Shown here piece after piece: positions 1 to 11,595 of a stretch of 64,000 nucleotides of DNA (positions are counted from its first letter, which is position 1; the number at the start of each line of letters is the position of its first letter). The translations under genes and the position numbers were made by a program. The DNA lies in NCBI GenBank assembly GCA_002914845.1, contig JXTC01000326.1, positions 188,952 through 252,951 of the forward strand, written 5' to 3'. The notes beneath the pieces were generated by a model. The model did not search any database. It worked only from the letters and a program-made list of their open reading frames with translations, and was not told the origin of the DNA. This DNA is from Trema orientale (taxonomy: Eukaryota > Streptophyta > Magnoliopsida > Rosales > Cannabaceae).

Positions 1-1074
1 AACTGGGTAAAATCAGGATCCCTAAATTTAAAAAGATTGAGTGGGAGCGGGTATGAGATATCCATGGTCTCCATCATTGGTTCAATAGTTCTAAAGATGT
101 GCCTCGCTTCAGAATTTTGCTGAGCTCCCGTAGGAAGGTTTTCATCTGGGTATTACTGGTATTGAATCTCTTAGGATAAATTTGCAAGTGGACTTTACGT
201 ACTGATCTCCTGTAGGAGGCTGTATTGTATAAGAAAACTTGTAAATTGAAATGATGGTTATACACTCAATATAGGATGTTATTAACCTCCCGTAGGAGCT
301 ATGTTAGTAATTCTGTGGACTGATAAAAGGGGTAATTAGCAAACTGGAATATGAGATATTTGTCTTTTTGTTTAGAGTGAATTGTTCACATTTAACTTGT
401 AGATTCACATGATTACCCGTAGGTAACTTGTGATCTATGGTAGGTTAAAATACCTTGAATATTTGTGATACTCTTAGGGATTCTTTCACAAGCATTTAAT
501 CTTGATAGATTTTATGTTAAGTATTCTAAATTCTTTTATATTCAGATATACTAGCAAACTTAGTTGAGTACTAAGAGGATCATAATTTGCATACTTGTCC
601 ATAGTTTATCCTTAGTTTCCAAATGACCAATAAAAGCATAACACATAATCTTCTTGCTTGATTATATGTCATTACATTTATGTTTCTTATTTTACTATAT
701 GTGTACTAGTATATCTTGCACGAATTGTCTGCTGATTTTGAATCAGTTACTTTGATTGATAAATCACAAAATTTGATGATTTTGTCAAAGTTCATTCCTG
801 ATAATTTATACCCTTGTTGAGGTATTTATTATCTAACATAAGATAATGAACACCCTTGTTGAGGCGTTTATTATTTTACTGCAAAATTAAATCGAAACAA
901 AGTTGTTTGTATTCGATCATTTTTCCCTATATGTTTAATTGAGAATTAAACTTACAGAATTTAATTGTGAATTAAGTTCATTAAATTCGATTATGTATTG
1001 GATTTATTTTATGACTTTTGTCTAAATGGGAATCTTGTTATTTTTGCAGTTTTTGGAAAATTTAGCTTCATAAG
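1..1074 (+). other. Non-coding leader upstream of a copia pol remnant
   Basis: No long reading frame is convincing here. The stretch holds four copies of a small palindrome-like motif around CCCGTAGG (123-140, 206-220, 285-300, 411-430). A doublet of CCCTTGTTGAGG followed by TTTATTAT lies near 810-870. It ends with TTTTTGCAG just before the start codon of the downstream retroelement frame, which could be a splice acceptor or chance. Because it abuts copia coding sequence in the same direction, it is probably retroelement leader or eroded gag DNA. That is inference. Confidence 0.4.
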
Positions 1075-3199
1075 ATGGACAAAATTTCCAAGAAGAGGAA
1101 AGTGACAAGGGAATATAGTACACGGAGTAAAACGAGAACATTTATGGAGGCATTTCAGCATTCAAAGAGTTTGAACGATAATTAATCTGAGGATACCTCT
1201 ACTGAAAAGAGGTTAGGATCTTCTGAGGTAGATAGATTGTCTGGAAGGCCAAGAAAGTCACTTTCAGTAGAGGATACGCGAGATCTATGGCTAGTGGACT
1301 CAGGATCTAATGTCAATGTCTGCAACGACAAGAAATGGTTCATTGAACCAAATCAATTAACTGATGCTTGTCATCATTTCGAAGTTGGAGACAATCAAAG
1401 AGTTCGAGTTGAAAGCATGGGTGATGCTTATCTTCAGATCAATGATAGCTCCATGATCGTGAAGGATTGTTTCTACGCACCGGGGTTTAGTATAAATATT
1501 CTTTCGATATCGAAGATGAATAAAGAAGGCTACCGCTTCATGTTTGACAAGAAGGTGCACGTCTTCTGTAGCAACAAATTGTACTGTGTGGGACAGATGC
1601 AGAATGATCTTTATATTCTGACACCGAAGCCACAAAGTACATCATCTTCGATGATAAATGTTACTATACTCTATGAGATGGTGAATGACATTAGAAAGGA
1701 GCGCAATACTATCGACTGGCACAAGCGACTCGGACACATGCCATGTTCAGAAATTCGCAGACTTATAGAGCTGAGTCACTTACCTGTAGTTGATATTAGT
1801 GATGACATAGACTGCGAAGATTGCAAGAAGCCTGTAGAGTACAAGCGTTATCTTACTGCTTGTCAAGTGAAGGCTCAAGCATGTTTAGAGTGCGTACATG
1901 TGCATATCTGCAAACTTATGGAGGTAGTTTGCTACAGCAAACATGCTTTATTTGTCACCTTTGTTGACGAATATTCGGACTTCGGCCAAGTATATCTTCT
2001 GAAGAAATACGATGAAGTCCCAGATGCTTTCCATCAGTTTGACAGAAAGGTGCGNGTTTAGTATAAATATTCTTTCGGTATCGAAGATGAATAAAGAAGG
2101 CTACCGCTTCATGTTTGACAAGAAGGTGCACGTCTTCTATAGCAACAAATTGTACTGTATGGGACAGATGCAGAATGATCTTTATATTCTGACACCGAAG
2201 CCACAAAGTACATCATCTTCGATGATAAATGTTACTATACTCCATGAGATGGTGAATGACATTAGAAAGGAGCGCAATACTATCGACTGGCACAAACGAC
2301 TCGGACACATGCCATATTCAGAAATTCGAAGACTTATGGAGATGGGTCACTTACCTGAAGTTGATATCAATGATGACATAAACTGCGAAGACTGCAAGAA
2401 GCCTGTAGAGTACAAGCGTTATCTTGCTGCTCGTCAAGAGAAAGCTCAGGCATGTTTAGAGTGCGTACATGTGCATATCTGCAAACTTATGGAAGTAGCT
2501 TGCTACAGCAAGCATGCATTATTTGTCACCTTTGTTAACGAATATTCGGACTTCGGCCAAGTATATCTTCTGAAGAAATACGATGAAGTCCCAGATGCTT
2601 TCCATCAGTTTGACAGAAAGGTGCGAATACAACACGATACCAAGGTCAAGAAGTTCAAGATTGAAGTTGAACTTGGAGATGTGGATTCTCTACGTGACCT
2701 GCTGAGGCCAACACTAGTCAATCTTGCTATTCCTTATGAATATGCGACTATCTATGAGCATAGTCGTATAGGAGCTGCTGAGAGATACAACATCAGACTC
2801 AAGCATTCCATAGAGCTGATGTACAAGGAAACACTGCTGTCAAAAAGGTATTGGGATTATGCTTTGAAGACAGCTTCGTACATCCTCAACTTTACTCCAT
2901 CAGATAAAGTTGCTTCGACACCTTTTCAGATGTGGATGGGCTATATAAAAAGCTTAGAGCATTTGAAGGTATGGGGTTGCGAAGTATACCCGTGCAAGAA
3001 AGAGGGAGATGAAGTTGATAGGAATTCAGAAAAGTATTTTCTGCTTGGCTATCCAAAGGAAGAGAAGGGCTATATTCTCTATAGACAGTCTACTAATACT
3101 ACCTTCATCAGCAGGAGTGGAGACTTCCTAGAGGATGAGAGAGAAGTCCATCAAGAAAACGATGAAGAGAGAGCTTATGATCTTTATTGCTTTTCTTAG
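1075..3199 (+). pseudogene. Ty1/copia protease-integrase remnant (element A)
   Basis: Broken polyprotein of a Tnt1/Tork-like copia retrotransposon. A frame opens with ATG at 1075 (lysine/arginine-rich start MDKISKKRKV), stops at TAA 1183-1185 and stays open in the same frame from 1186. It then shows the retropepsin signature LWLVDSGSNVNVC, a GAG-pre-integrase segment (DWHKRLGHMP), a Cys-rich patch (CEDCKKP) and integrase-core sequence (FVTFVDEYSDFGQVYLL). After a 570-bp duplication with one N at 2055 the frame shifts by one and runs through integrase to its C-terminal part (KVWGCEVYPCK) and a stop at 3197-3199. No reverse transcriptase follows before the polypurine-like tract at about 3309. 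The copy cannot make a full polyprotein. Family placement rests on motif resemblance. Confidence 0.85.
1485..2625 (+). repeat. 570-bp imperfect tandem duplication joined by one N
   Basis: Bases 1485-2054 recur at 2056-2625 with scattered substitutions (for example TGTGTG versus TGTATG in the YCVGQM/YCMGQM segment). The copies are separated by a single N at 2055. The offset is 571, so the reading frame changes across the joint. The unit starts and ends inside integrase coding sequence with no transposon ends. This looks like two overlapping contigs or two related copies placed end to end, but a real duplication is possible. Confidence 0.9.
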
Positions 3200-3318
3200 T
3201 TATTTAAGTTATTGGTTGAACACTTAAATTTTGCTTTTATTAATTTCGGTCAATTTGGAACAATTTTGGGCTTTTAGTATGTTATTTTGATTAACTGCTT
3301 TTTGGACAAGTGGGAGAT

Positions 3319-5080
3319 TGTTGGGATATTTGTCCTAAAAAGCATATTTCTAATTATACTCTTTGAGTATAAACAACTTTCTCTTATATGCAATTATGAT
3401 ATTTGCTAGATTAAACTATCTTAGTTGTATAGTTTATTAAACTGAAAAAGATTCCATGACTTTGTTTGTGTATAAAGAAACAAACATGATTAAGTGTTAA
3501 TTATGGGGAGACTTGTTTCTTTATCTAAGTCTAAATGAATTAGTTCACAATCTGTAAATAAAGATGGAATACTTTATTTACTATAGGTTGTAGTGTTTGT
3601 CTATCTCAACGGGAATGATGTGTCTCAAATCATTGAAGTATATGACTTCTGATAGAAACACTAGTACAACATAAATAATTTATGTGTATTGAACTGGACC
3701 AGGCAATATAAAGAATTGGAGTGCCGTAACTCAATTCTTTTATTACCACAAACTAGTTCTTAGCATATAGATCTTAATCCTTGATATTTGATTGGACTTG
3801 CTTTCATGAATTGTAGCCTTTTGATTTGTTAAAAGACTAGCCTCTATGAAATTAGAGGTGAACTCTGGCATATTAAAGGTTATGGTTTATAAATTGATGG
3901 GAACACCAAATAGTTCAGGACACTATACATTAATGCCACTTTAGGTTCTTTCAAGATTCATGGAATAATTAAATCTAAGATCTTAGTATTCACTTTATGA
4001 ATTGGTTGATAATTTTGTCTAAATGGCCATTGAGAACAAAATTATCGACAACATTATCCCTTGATAGAAAGATGGTAACTTAAAGGTAAATAGGTGTTGG
4101 AGGGGTATTACGGTAATTTCACCTATCCAACTACGGCATTGTATAGGGATTCTATATGTGGTATAGAATATGCTAGATGGATCGATTAATCAAGGCTAGT
4201 TGATTAAATCTCTATAAAAGGCATGACATCTAATCTAAGAGTGCAGTATTAGGCATTTAGTAGAGTGTCCCCTTTACTAATAATATTTATATAAATACCA
4301 TAATAAGAGTTATTATGTATTTATCATATTATTGGAGCTTAGATTATCTAGATCCATTAGGTCCCTTGTCTAACTCAATAAAGCTCATTAATTGGTTGGT
4401 GGTATTTGTGAAATTAGTTTCATGAAACTGTGTAAAATAATGATTCTACACAGAAGTTGGTATTTTTATAAATACGTTTCATAGGTTGGACATATTTATA
4501 AAAATACACCCAAAGCCCAAATTGAAGAACAAGCCCAATTCTAGTTGGACTAGGGTTAGCAGTTTTTGGCCTCATATATATGAGATACATGAGAGAAAAA
4601 AAAAAAACTACACAGAAACACAGAGTGTGCTACACGCCTAAAGCAAGGGAGAGAGAGAGGAATTTCGGCCAAGGGCTGAAGAGAGAGGAGAGAAAAAGTT
4701 TACTACCATCTCATCGTCTCATCTCACGTCCCGGTGTTCCAAAATATCAAGAAGGCGTTCTTGATCGTTCTCCAACGAAGGATTAAACTTGGTGTCCACT
4801 CACCTCGTCAACCAAGAGCAAGAGGATAGGCAAGAAGAACTAGGGTTGGAGGTTTGATCACCATCAACAAGGAGATCAAGGAGGAGTACGCTACAAGAGG
4901 TAAATCCTAATCCCATCTCTAGGATTTTTGCATCTAGATTTGATTTATGTTATACATGATCCTGTATATGATATATGCATGTAATATGGTTATGAAAATT
5001 GTTTTCATGTAAAAAAAATTTTAAAACATAAATTCGCTAATTATTCCGCTGCGTTCATGATGTGATCATGTGTTTTTCCA
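3319..5080 (+). mobile_element. Probable 3' LTR of copia element A
   Basis: A polypurine-like tract (AAGTGGGAGAT, about 3308-3318) is followed directly by TGTTGGGATATTTG, the usual arrangement of a copia 3' LTR. A TATA box (TCTATAAAAG) lies at about 4211. A transcribed-leader-like stretch rich in GAGA follows at 4580-4920, with a donor-like AGAG/GTAAAT. The element's CTGCG-type U5 sequence is near 5045. The right boundary is uncertain; ...TTTTTCCA at 5080 is a guess. No matching 5' LTR is in the window. Confidence 0.5.
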
Positions 5081-5142
5081 TAATTTGTATGCATATATGT
5101 TATTGCCCTAAGTGTTAGGCAATTCCAGCAATAGCAATAATC

Positions 5143-6523
5143 AAGTGGAGCGGTATCGTGCGAGATTGGTAGTAAAGGGATATACTCAGAAAGAAGAGAT
5201 TGACTTCAACGAGATATTTTCACCTATAGTTCGACTCACAACAGTTAGAGTGGTTCTGGCAATATGTGCTACGTTTGACCTACATCTAGAGCAGCTAGAT
5301 GTGAAAACTGCTTTTCTTCATGGAGAACTTGAAGAAGAGATTTATATACTCCAACCAGAAGGTTTTGCTGAAACAGGCAAGGAGAACTTGGTTTGCAGGT
5401 TGAACAAATCTCTATACGGTCTCAAACAGGTGCCAAGGTGTTGGTATAAGAAATTTGATTCCTTCATCATAAGCCTTAGGTACAACAGACTCAATTCAGA
5501 CCACTGCACATACTTCAAGAGGTTTGATGAAGATAGTGATTTTATTATCTTATTGTTGTACATGGACGACATGTTGGTAGCGGGCCCCAACAAAGGTAGA
5601 GTCCAAGAATTGAAGGCACAGTTGGCTAGGGAATTTGATGTGAAGGACTTGGGACCAGCAAACAAAATTCTAGGGATGCAAATTCACCGAGACAGAGATA
5701 ACAAGAAAATTTGGCTTTCTCAGAAGAATTATTTGAAGAAAATCTTGCGTCGCTTCAATATGCAAGATTGTAAGCCGATTTCTACCCCACTTCCTGTTAA
5801 CTTCAAGTTATCCTCCGAGATGTATCCTAGTAATGAAGCAGAGAGGATGAAGATGTCTCGAGTACTGTATGCATCAGTGGTGGGAAGTCTAACGTTTACT
5901 ATGATATGTACAAGACCAGACATTGCACAAGTAGTGGGAGCGGTTAGTCGATATATGGCGAATCCTGGTGGAGAGCATTGGAATGCTGTGAAGAGAATTC
6001 TGAGGTACATCAAAGAAACCTCAGATGCTGCATTATGTTACAGAGGATCAGAATTTACTGTCAAAGGATATATTGATTCAGATTTCGTAGGTGATCTTGA
6101 CAAACGAAAATCTACTACAGGCTATATGTTCACTCTCGCAGAAGGGGCTGTAAGCTGGGTTTCGAAATTGCAAACTGTTGTGACTTTATCTACAATAGAA
6201 GCTAAATATATGGCAGCTACACAAGCTTGCAAAGAGGCTATTTGGGTTCAAAGGTTATTGGAGGAACTCGGGCACAAACAAGAGAAGATTCCTCTATTTT
6301 GTGACAGTCAGAGTGTCTTGCATATTGCAAGGAATCCAGCCTTTCATTCCAGGACAAAGCACATTGGCATTCAATATCACTTTGTTCGAGAAGTAGTAGA
6401 AGATGGAAGTGTGGACATGTTGAAGATACACACTAAGGAGAACCTAGCAGATGCTTAACCAAACTAATCAACACTGACAAGTTCCAATGGTGTAGATCCT
6501 CATATGGCCTAACAGAAACGTAA
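5143..6523 (+). pseudogene. Ty1/copia reverse transcriptase-RNase H remnant (element B)
   Basis: This encodes the RVT_2 reverse transcriptase from its ARLVVKGYTQ start. The INT-RT junction is missing, and upstream is LTR-like DNA. Visible motifs are FSPIVRLTTVR, QLDVKTAFLHG (conserved Asp), SLYGLKQVPRCW, the catalytic box YMDD (LLLYMDDMLVAG), and RNase H motifs DSDFVGD, STIEAKYMA and CDSQSVLHIA. The main frame stops at 6456-6458. The expected C-terminal tail (LTKLINTDKFQWCRSSYGL) continues from 6455 in another frame to a stop at 6521-6523, so one base has been lost near 6454. Sequence similarity is to Tnt1/Tork-type copia. The element is truncated at 5' and defective. Confidence 0.9.
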
Positions 6524-6609
6524 GCAGCATGAAGAATTGACAAGGAAAGAAAAGAGAGATTTATCAAGTGTGAAGACATGATTAAAATCAACGTCTTCAA
6601 GTGAGAGAA

Positions 6610-7124
6610 TGTGGTCAATATATGCGGCTTAACAGCTGCATATTTTGATCAAAATTGGCGGCATCAATTGATGCCACTGTGATCAATGTTTGAGGTGCCG
6701 CCCATGTGTTATAAAAAATAAAATAAAAAAAGGAGGAAGAAGGAGGAGGGGTCACCTATAAATACCCCCCTCCTCCTTCTCCATTATTATCTCATTCCAA
6801 AATCCTCTTCCTTTCTAAGAGAGAATTCAAGCCTAGGAATTCCTCTTAGTGTCCCACTTGTATTCTCCTAAATTGTTTAGAGAGAGTGTTTTCTCCTATT
6901 TCAAGAGAGAGAGGTTTATTTGTTCTTTCCTTGTATTTAGAGAGAAGTGAGTTGTAATCTCCTTTTCATAGTGAAATTCTTCACAGCCTTGTCCGTGGAC
7001 GTAGCCTAAATTGGGTGAACCATGTTAAATTTTTTGTGTGCCTTATCTTTTTCATTTTACCCAAATTTTCTCAAGTCGTATTTTAGCTGTGTGTTGTCGC
7101 TTCCGCAAAGCCGATCTCCTAACA
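6610..7124 (+). mobile_element. 3' LTR of copia element B
   Basis: Follows a purine tract (AAGTGAGAGAA, ending 6609). It begins TGTGGTC and ends CTAACA, giving TGT...ACA ends and a length of 515 bp. It holds a TATA box (CTATAAATACC, about 6755) and CT/AG-rich putative leader sequence downstream. No second copy is in the window, so this is the surviving 3' end of the element whose RT lies just upstream. Confidence 0.75.
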
Positions 7125-8868
7125 AGTGATATGATTGTCTGATATCTAGAATAATTGTGTTTGGTTGTACATTGTAATCTTGTCTATGATTCCCAGAGAT
7201 ATTAGAAAGCTGTATTTGGTTGCGCATAGGAATGTACTGTTTTTTTTCCTTATTTTGTCAAAAATGCCTTATATAATCATTTTTTGTCGATTTTATATAA
7301 TAAATTATCAAATTTTGTTTTTAGAAAAACAATAATAAAGTTAAATTGCCTATAAATGAATTGCTTATAAAAATATAATTCTATTAAATTGAAACAAATG
7401 TAATATAAATTGTTTTCCTAAAAAAAAGGTTAATTCATGTTAATATCAATGGCTCGGGAATTTTTCAAATCAAGTATATTTAACTAATTATAAAAGAGCT
7501 TCAATAAGTAACTTAGATATCATTTCCCAAATAAATTCTCAAAAGTTATATCAAGTAAGTAGGATGTCAAATTCCTCAACAGCACCAAAATTTCTAACAT
7601 GATATAATTCTACAATATTCCAAGTTTCATCCCAAAATCAAAAGCATGTCGAACTTCCTAAAGTTTACAAAGTTTGTAAGCATGATATAATCCTACAACT
7701 TCAAAATTTACATCATTCAAGTAAGACCATTATATGATCAGTATATGTTCTATTCTCTGATTAGGACCAATAATTGAGAATTCACTCCTAAATCCTAACA
7801 AATATTGGATATTTTGACAATAAATAAAAAAGAGACAAAAGAAAGGTTGACATCAACTCAAAGCAGGATATTATGCTCCGGATTTTTTCGCCATTATCCT
7901 ATAGCCTAATATACATGCCATCAATTACTCATAATCAGCTTACAATATCATATATTAAATTAACCTCTTTGAAATAGTGGGTATCAATTAGTTCAATAAT
8001 CGGGTTCCTAAGCAGGGAAAAAAGTTTTAAAATAGGATGCTAACTATCATAAATAAAGAATAATAAGATGAATTCTTTGTCTATTAATATTTCCTAGGTA
8101 TTAATTAATTTAATTCAGTGATTAAAAAAAAATTATTCGGAAAATTAAAATAGAACTTTAAGGAAATAAAATATACCTATGTTGACTTACATAATGTGCC
8201 AGGTTGCAGCTGAAAAAAAGGGGATAATATGTACATATTGAATTTTCATTAAGTTTTCCTTTTATTAAAAAAAGAAAAAAAAATGATTAATCTCCCCCAC
8301 TAAAATATTTCGACAGAGAACAAAGGTCAAAAGAGAAACCTGGGCCTAATTGTTGAAGGTAATAGATTTTTTTCTTGAATAAAGCTAATAGAACTTTTTA
8401 CTGATCAATCACTGGATCTAATCTCAAGTTTTCCCCTTTATCTGATTCTGAGATTTTTTTTCCCTTTTTGTTAAAAAAAAAAATCATAGCACAACATTCA
8501 TATTGAAATAAAAATAAATGAGAACTTGCTGAGTTTATAACAAACAAAACTTAAAATTAAGACCACAAAAGAAGAAATTTCAAATCAAAAGAAAATAACT
8601 GAAAGACTAGAATCAGAAGAAAAATCCCAGAAATTTAAGAGAAAAAGAACAAAGCAATGGAGATGAAAGTTCGTCGGACCTGTGGAGAGGACAAACGGCG
8701 CCGCAAATACGAACATCAGCAACGACTAGCAGAGTTGACGAGCTGGGCTGAGGAATAGTGGAGGGTGACCTAGGATAGAAACCAGACTACACAGTTTCTT
8801 TGTCTTGACTTTTTTTTTTCTTTTTTGTTTTGTTGCTTTAGAGTGAGTTTTAGATAGGGGGCCATATA
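7125..8868. other. AT-rich spacer, no gene seen
   Basis: A/T-rich sequence with homopolymer runs. No frame with recognisable protein similarity was found. A 33-codon frame at 8657-8758 in a locally GC-richer patch has no recognised similarity and is not called a gene. Confidence 0.6.
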
Positions 8869-9099
8869 ATGGGCCTCGTTTGGTTCGCCTATTTGAATGT
8901 GTGTATTCGAATGAAAATTGTGGAATGTGTTATAATTAGAATGGGAGACATTTGAATGGAAAAAATAATGGAACGTGTTATAATTAGAATGGGAGCATTG
9001 GAATGGACCATTCAAAAACACCTCCTCCCCTTCATTCTCATTCAAGACACAAAAAAAACCATTTCAATGGTTAACTTTTCGGATGGACCATTTGAATGA
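8869..9099. mobile_element. Left half of an interrupted foldback/MITE-like element
   Basis: Begins near GGGCCTCGTTTGGTTCG, typical of plant MITE ends. It contains an internal doublet (GTTATAATTAGAATGGGAG twice) and ATTTGAATGG-type motifs. The apparent other end (AAATAAACGGGGCC, about 15218-15231) lies beyond the gypsy element, next to matching ATTTGAATGG motifs. The two halves were probably one element before the gypsy insertion. The terminal match is imperfect and no clear target duplication was found. Confidence 0.5.
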
Positions 9100-9985
9100 T
9101 GTTGACAAAGGTTTCGTCAACAAAAATTATGACCAAATTTGCAAGCAGAATCAGACCAAATTGCCTGCGTGCTTAAAAAAGAAAAAGAAAAAGAAAAGAG
9201 AAGACGAATTTTTTAGTGGTTCAACCCAAAAAAGATGGCCTACGTCCACTGTAGTTCATTATTGAGAAGTGTTTACAAAGTGAGAGCATATCTTTTCTTA
9301 GCCTCCCTCTATGATGTGACTGAGGACTTTTATTTATAGAAAAAGAGTCCTAGTCACTTACAACTGTATGTACCGCATCAGGTGACATAATTATCTTAAA
9401 AATAATAAGATAAATACAATTATTATTTAATGATCTAAATTTGAAATAATTATCTAAATTTGAATTAATTATCTTAATTCAAATGATAATTATCTTAATG
9501 TTGGTTGAAATATCCATATCTAAAGAATCAGTTGAGATCGCATGCGTTTTCGTATCAGTATTTTGAATATTCCCTTACTAATTGCTTTCATTCGTGAACA
9601 AACCAAAAATGAGCTTGTAACTTGTTAGCTGAAGAAAAGAAGCCCCACAAATCATCACCTGACTAGAGAAAATGAGCTTGCAAATTGTCATTTGGCTGGA
9701 GTAAGTGAACTTGCAAAATGTAAGCAGAATGAAATAGGTGAGCTCATAAAATATGAGCAGAAGTAAAATGAGCTCACATATTGTAAGCAGAAATGAGGTG
9801 TGAGCTTACAAAATATAAGCAGAATGAAATAGGTGAGCTCACAAAATGTGAGAAAAAGTAAAATGAGCTCACATATTGCAAGCAGAAATAAGTAAGCTCA
9901 CAAATCATAAGTAGAACTTATCAAACTGCATGCACTCAATTCTTGCTTACACTTTCTTGTGATGACTAATTTTTTGCACACAACA
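9100..9985 (-). repeat. 3' LTR of the gypsy element
   Basis: Matches 14209-15099 over its whole length with scattered substitutions and small indels (for example around the A-rich run at 9176-9200). It contains an internal array of about 25-30 bp units of the form GAGCTCACAAAATATGAGCA at 9690-9910. Confidence 0.9.
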
Positions 9986-10003
9986 TTTGCCCCCCAGCTT
10001 TCA
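9986..10003 (-). other. Polypurine tract of the gypsy element
   Basis: On the - strand GAAAGCTGGGGGGCAAA directly precedes the 3' LTR (TGTTGTGTGC). This is the expected position and composition for plus-strand priming in a gypsy element. Confidence 0.7.
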
Positions 10004-10399
10004 AGGACTTTTATAAAGCCTTGGGAGCTAACCAATTTGCTTGCAACTTGATATGGTCAATGTTGCAAGTATAATAGGCGAGGTATGGAACTAACCATGA
10101 TAGCTAGTTTATGTAATAGGATGAGCTCGTGAGCTGTTTGCTCGGTTAAACCAACTGGTATTTTTCTCTCACTTGTTCACTTACTTTGCACTAAAAACAT
10201 ATTGAGATTGCTATTAGGAGAGCATTTTCTAGCTGCAATTTGTACTCTGTAGGTTGAGCTTGCAAATTACTAGCTCGCTACTTGCATATCAACCCCCATG
10301 CATTATCCATCATATTTTGTACTTCTTTTTCCAAAGCTATTATAAAGTGCAGAGTGCATGCAAATGCTTCACTTTGTTTACAGATTGTGGCTTGTGAAT

Positions 10400-10762
10400 T
10401 TTCATCTTCAAGTCTTTATTAAATGCTAAACTTAAAGACACCGAGAAGGATTCTGAAGAGCAAAAGAGAGAGATCAATCATTTGTTGAGAAAAACAAGTT
10501 TGCTCTTGGCAAGGAAAAGAGGTTGCGATTAACGAAATTATTGAGCGTGCGCTTCATTGGTTTTCAAAACAACGATGAGATGGCAGAATTTTCAGAGGTA
10601 AAGTATGAAAGTGGTAAATCTGACATCTTATGTAATGTTTGGTTGCTGGATTACGGATTTGATTTCTCTCCTCTCGGTGAGGGCATTGCTGCTCAAGTAA
10701 GAGAGTAGGCAGAAGCTAAGGCCGCAGTTGTTGAAGCAGCTAGTCCTCTTAATGAATCATAT
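10400..10762 (+). pseudogene. Opposite-strand extra ORF remnant of the gypsy element
   Basis: On the strand opposite to gag-pro, between protease and the 3' LTR, a stretch reads as a charged, helix-prone protein (KDTEKDSEEQKREINHLLRK near 10430-10495). It continues after a frame change as an open frame at 10523-10708 ending GEGIAAQVRE, with Ala/Glu-rich coding continuing after that stop. Antisense extra ORFs at this position are known in plant Tat-lineage gypsy elements (aORFs). I cannot identify the family from sequence alone, so homology to those ORFs is inference. Confidence 0.4.
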
Positions 10763-11595
10763 TCCATGTAGGATTCATGTGAGCAAGACTCTTGTGAGTA
10801 GCATTATCATGATGTATGCACTAGTTGGTAAATATGCTATCAAACTATGCTTTTTTTGAGCTTGTATGCATCGCTAGTAAGCATTCAAAATACTCTTATT
10901 CTTTTTACCATTGAGTGTAGCAAGCATTTGCTTGTCTTTAACTCTTTTGAATAGGTCGGTGTATGTATCAATATGTGTCCCCCGCTTTATGTCAGCAGTA
11001 CATAAAGCATCAAGAAGGGGTATTGCATACCTTGTATTTGCGTATCTATTACTAGAAGTTTGCACGCTTGTACCCGCTTTACTAATTTTTAGCGGAGCGC
11101 GTATAATCTGAGGAATGTTGTTCAATGACTCCTTTGTGCCCCCCAAGTTTTAAAACTGACTGTATACAGTGAACTTGATAATTAAGAGCATGCGTTAGGG
11201 AATGTACGTCCCAAATTAGTATTTTAAATAAGATCACAAAGATAGACATAGTCATATATGCAATTGCAATAAAAGAACTCAAATCTTTGTTAATTCAAAA
11301 CAGAACCATAATTGTCAAAACTAAAAGCCTAGAGAATATTCAAATCATTAAAAGAGAAGCAAAAAACATGGAAATGGAAACTTCCCAAAATTTCTAATCA
11401 AATAGGAAAAAATTTACTGATAATAACGGCGTAGATGATTTGCATTCTAAGTTCTAAGAATTTGCTTGCCATCCAACTCCTCTAATTTATACGTCCCAGG
11501 CCACATGATGCTTGCAATAGGCATAGTTCCCTCTTATTTACTTGTAACTTAATCAGCTCCCCAGTAGGTTCGGTAGTAGGCTCATCATTGTTCAT

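Noticed and set aside
4580..4786. 68-residue frame
   Set aside because: It lies in the putative transcribed leader of an LTR and shows no protein-like motif.
3319..5080. Solo LTR inserted into a single continuous copia pol gene
   Set aside because: The flanks do not join as an integrase-RT linker, and a polypurine-like tract directly precedes the block, so it is better read as the 3' LTR of element A.
8657..8758. Small 33-codon frame in a GC-richer patch
   Set aside because: Short, basic, without recognised similarity or conserved context.
9690..9910. CRISPR-like array
   Set aside because: The units are adjacent and variable with no unique spacers, lie in a retrotransposon LTR, and the DNA is from a plant.
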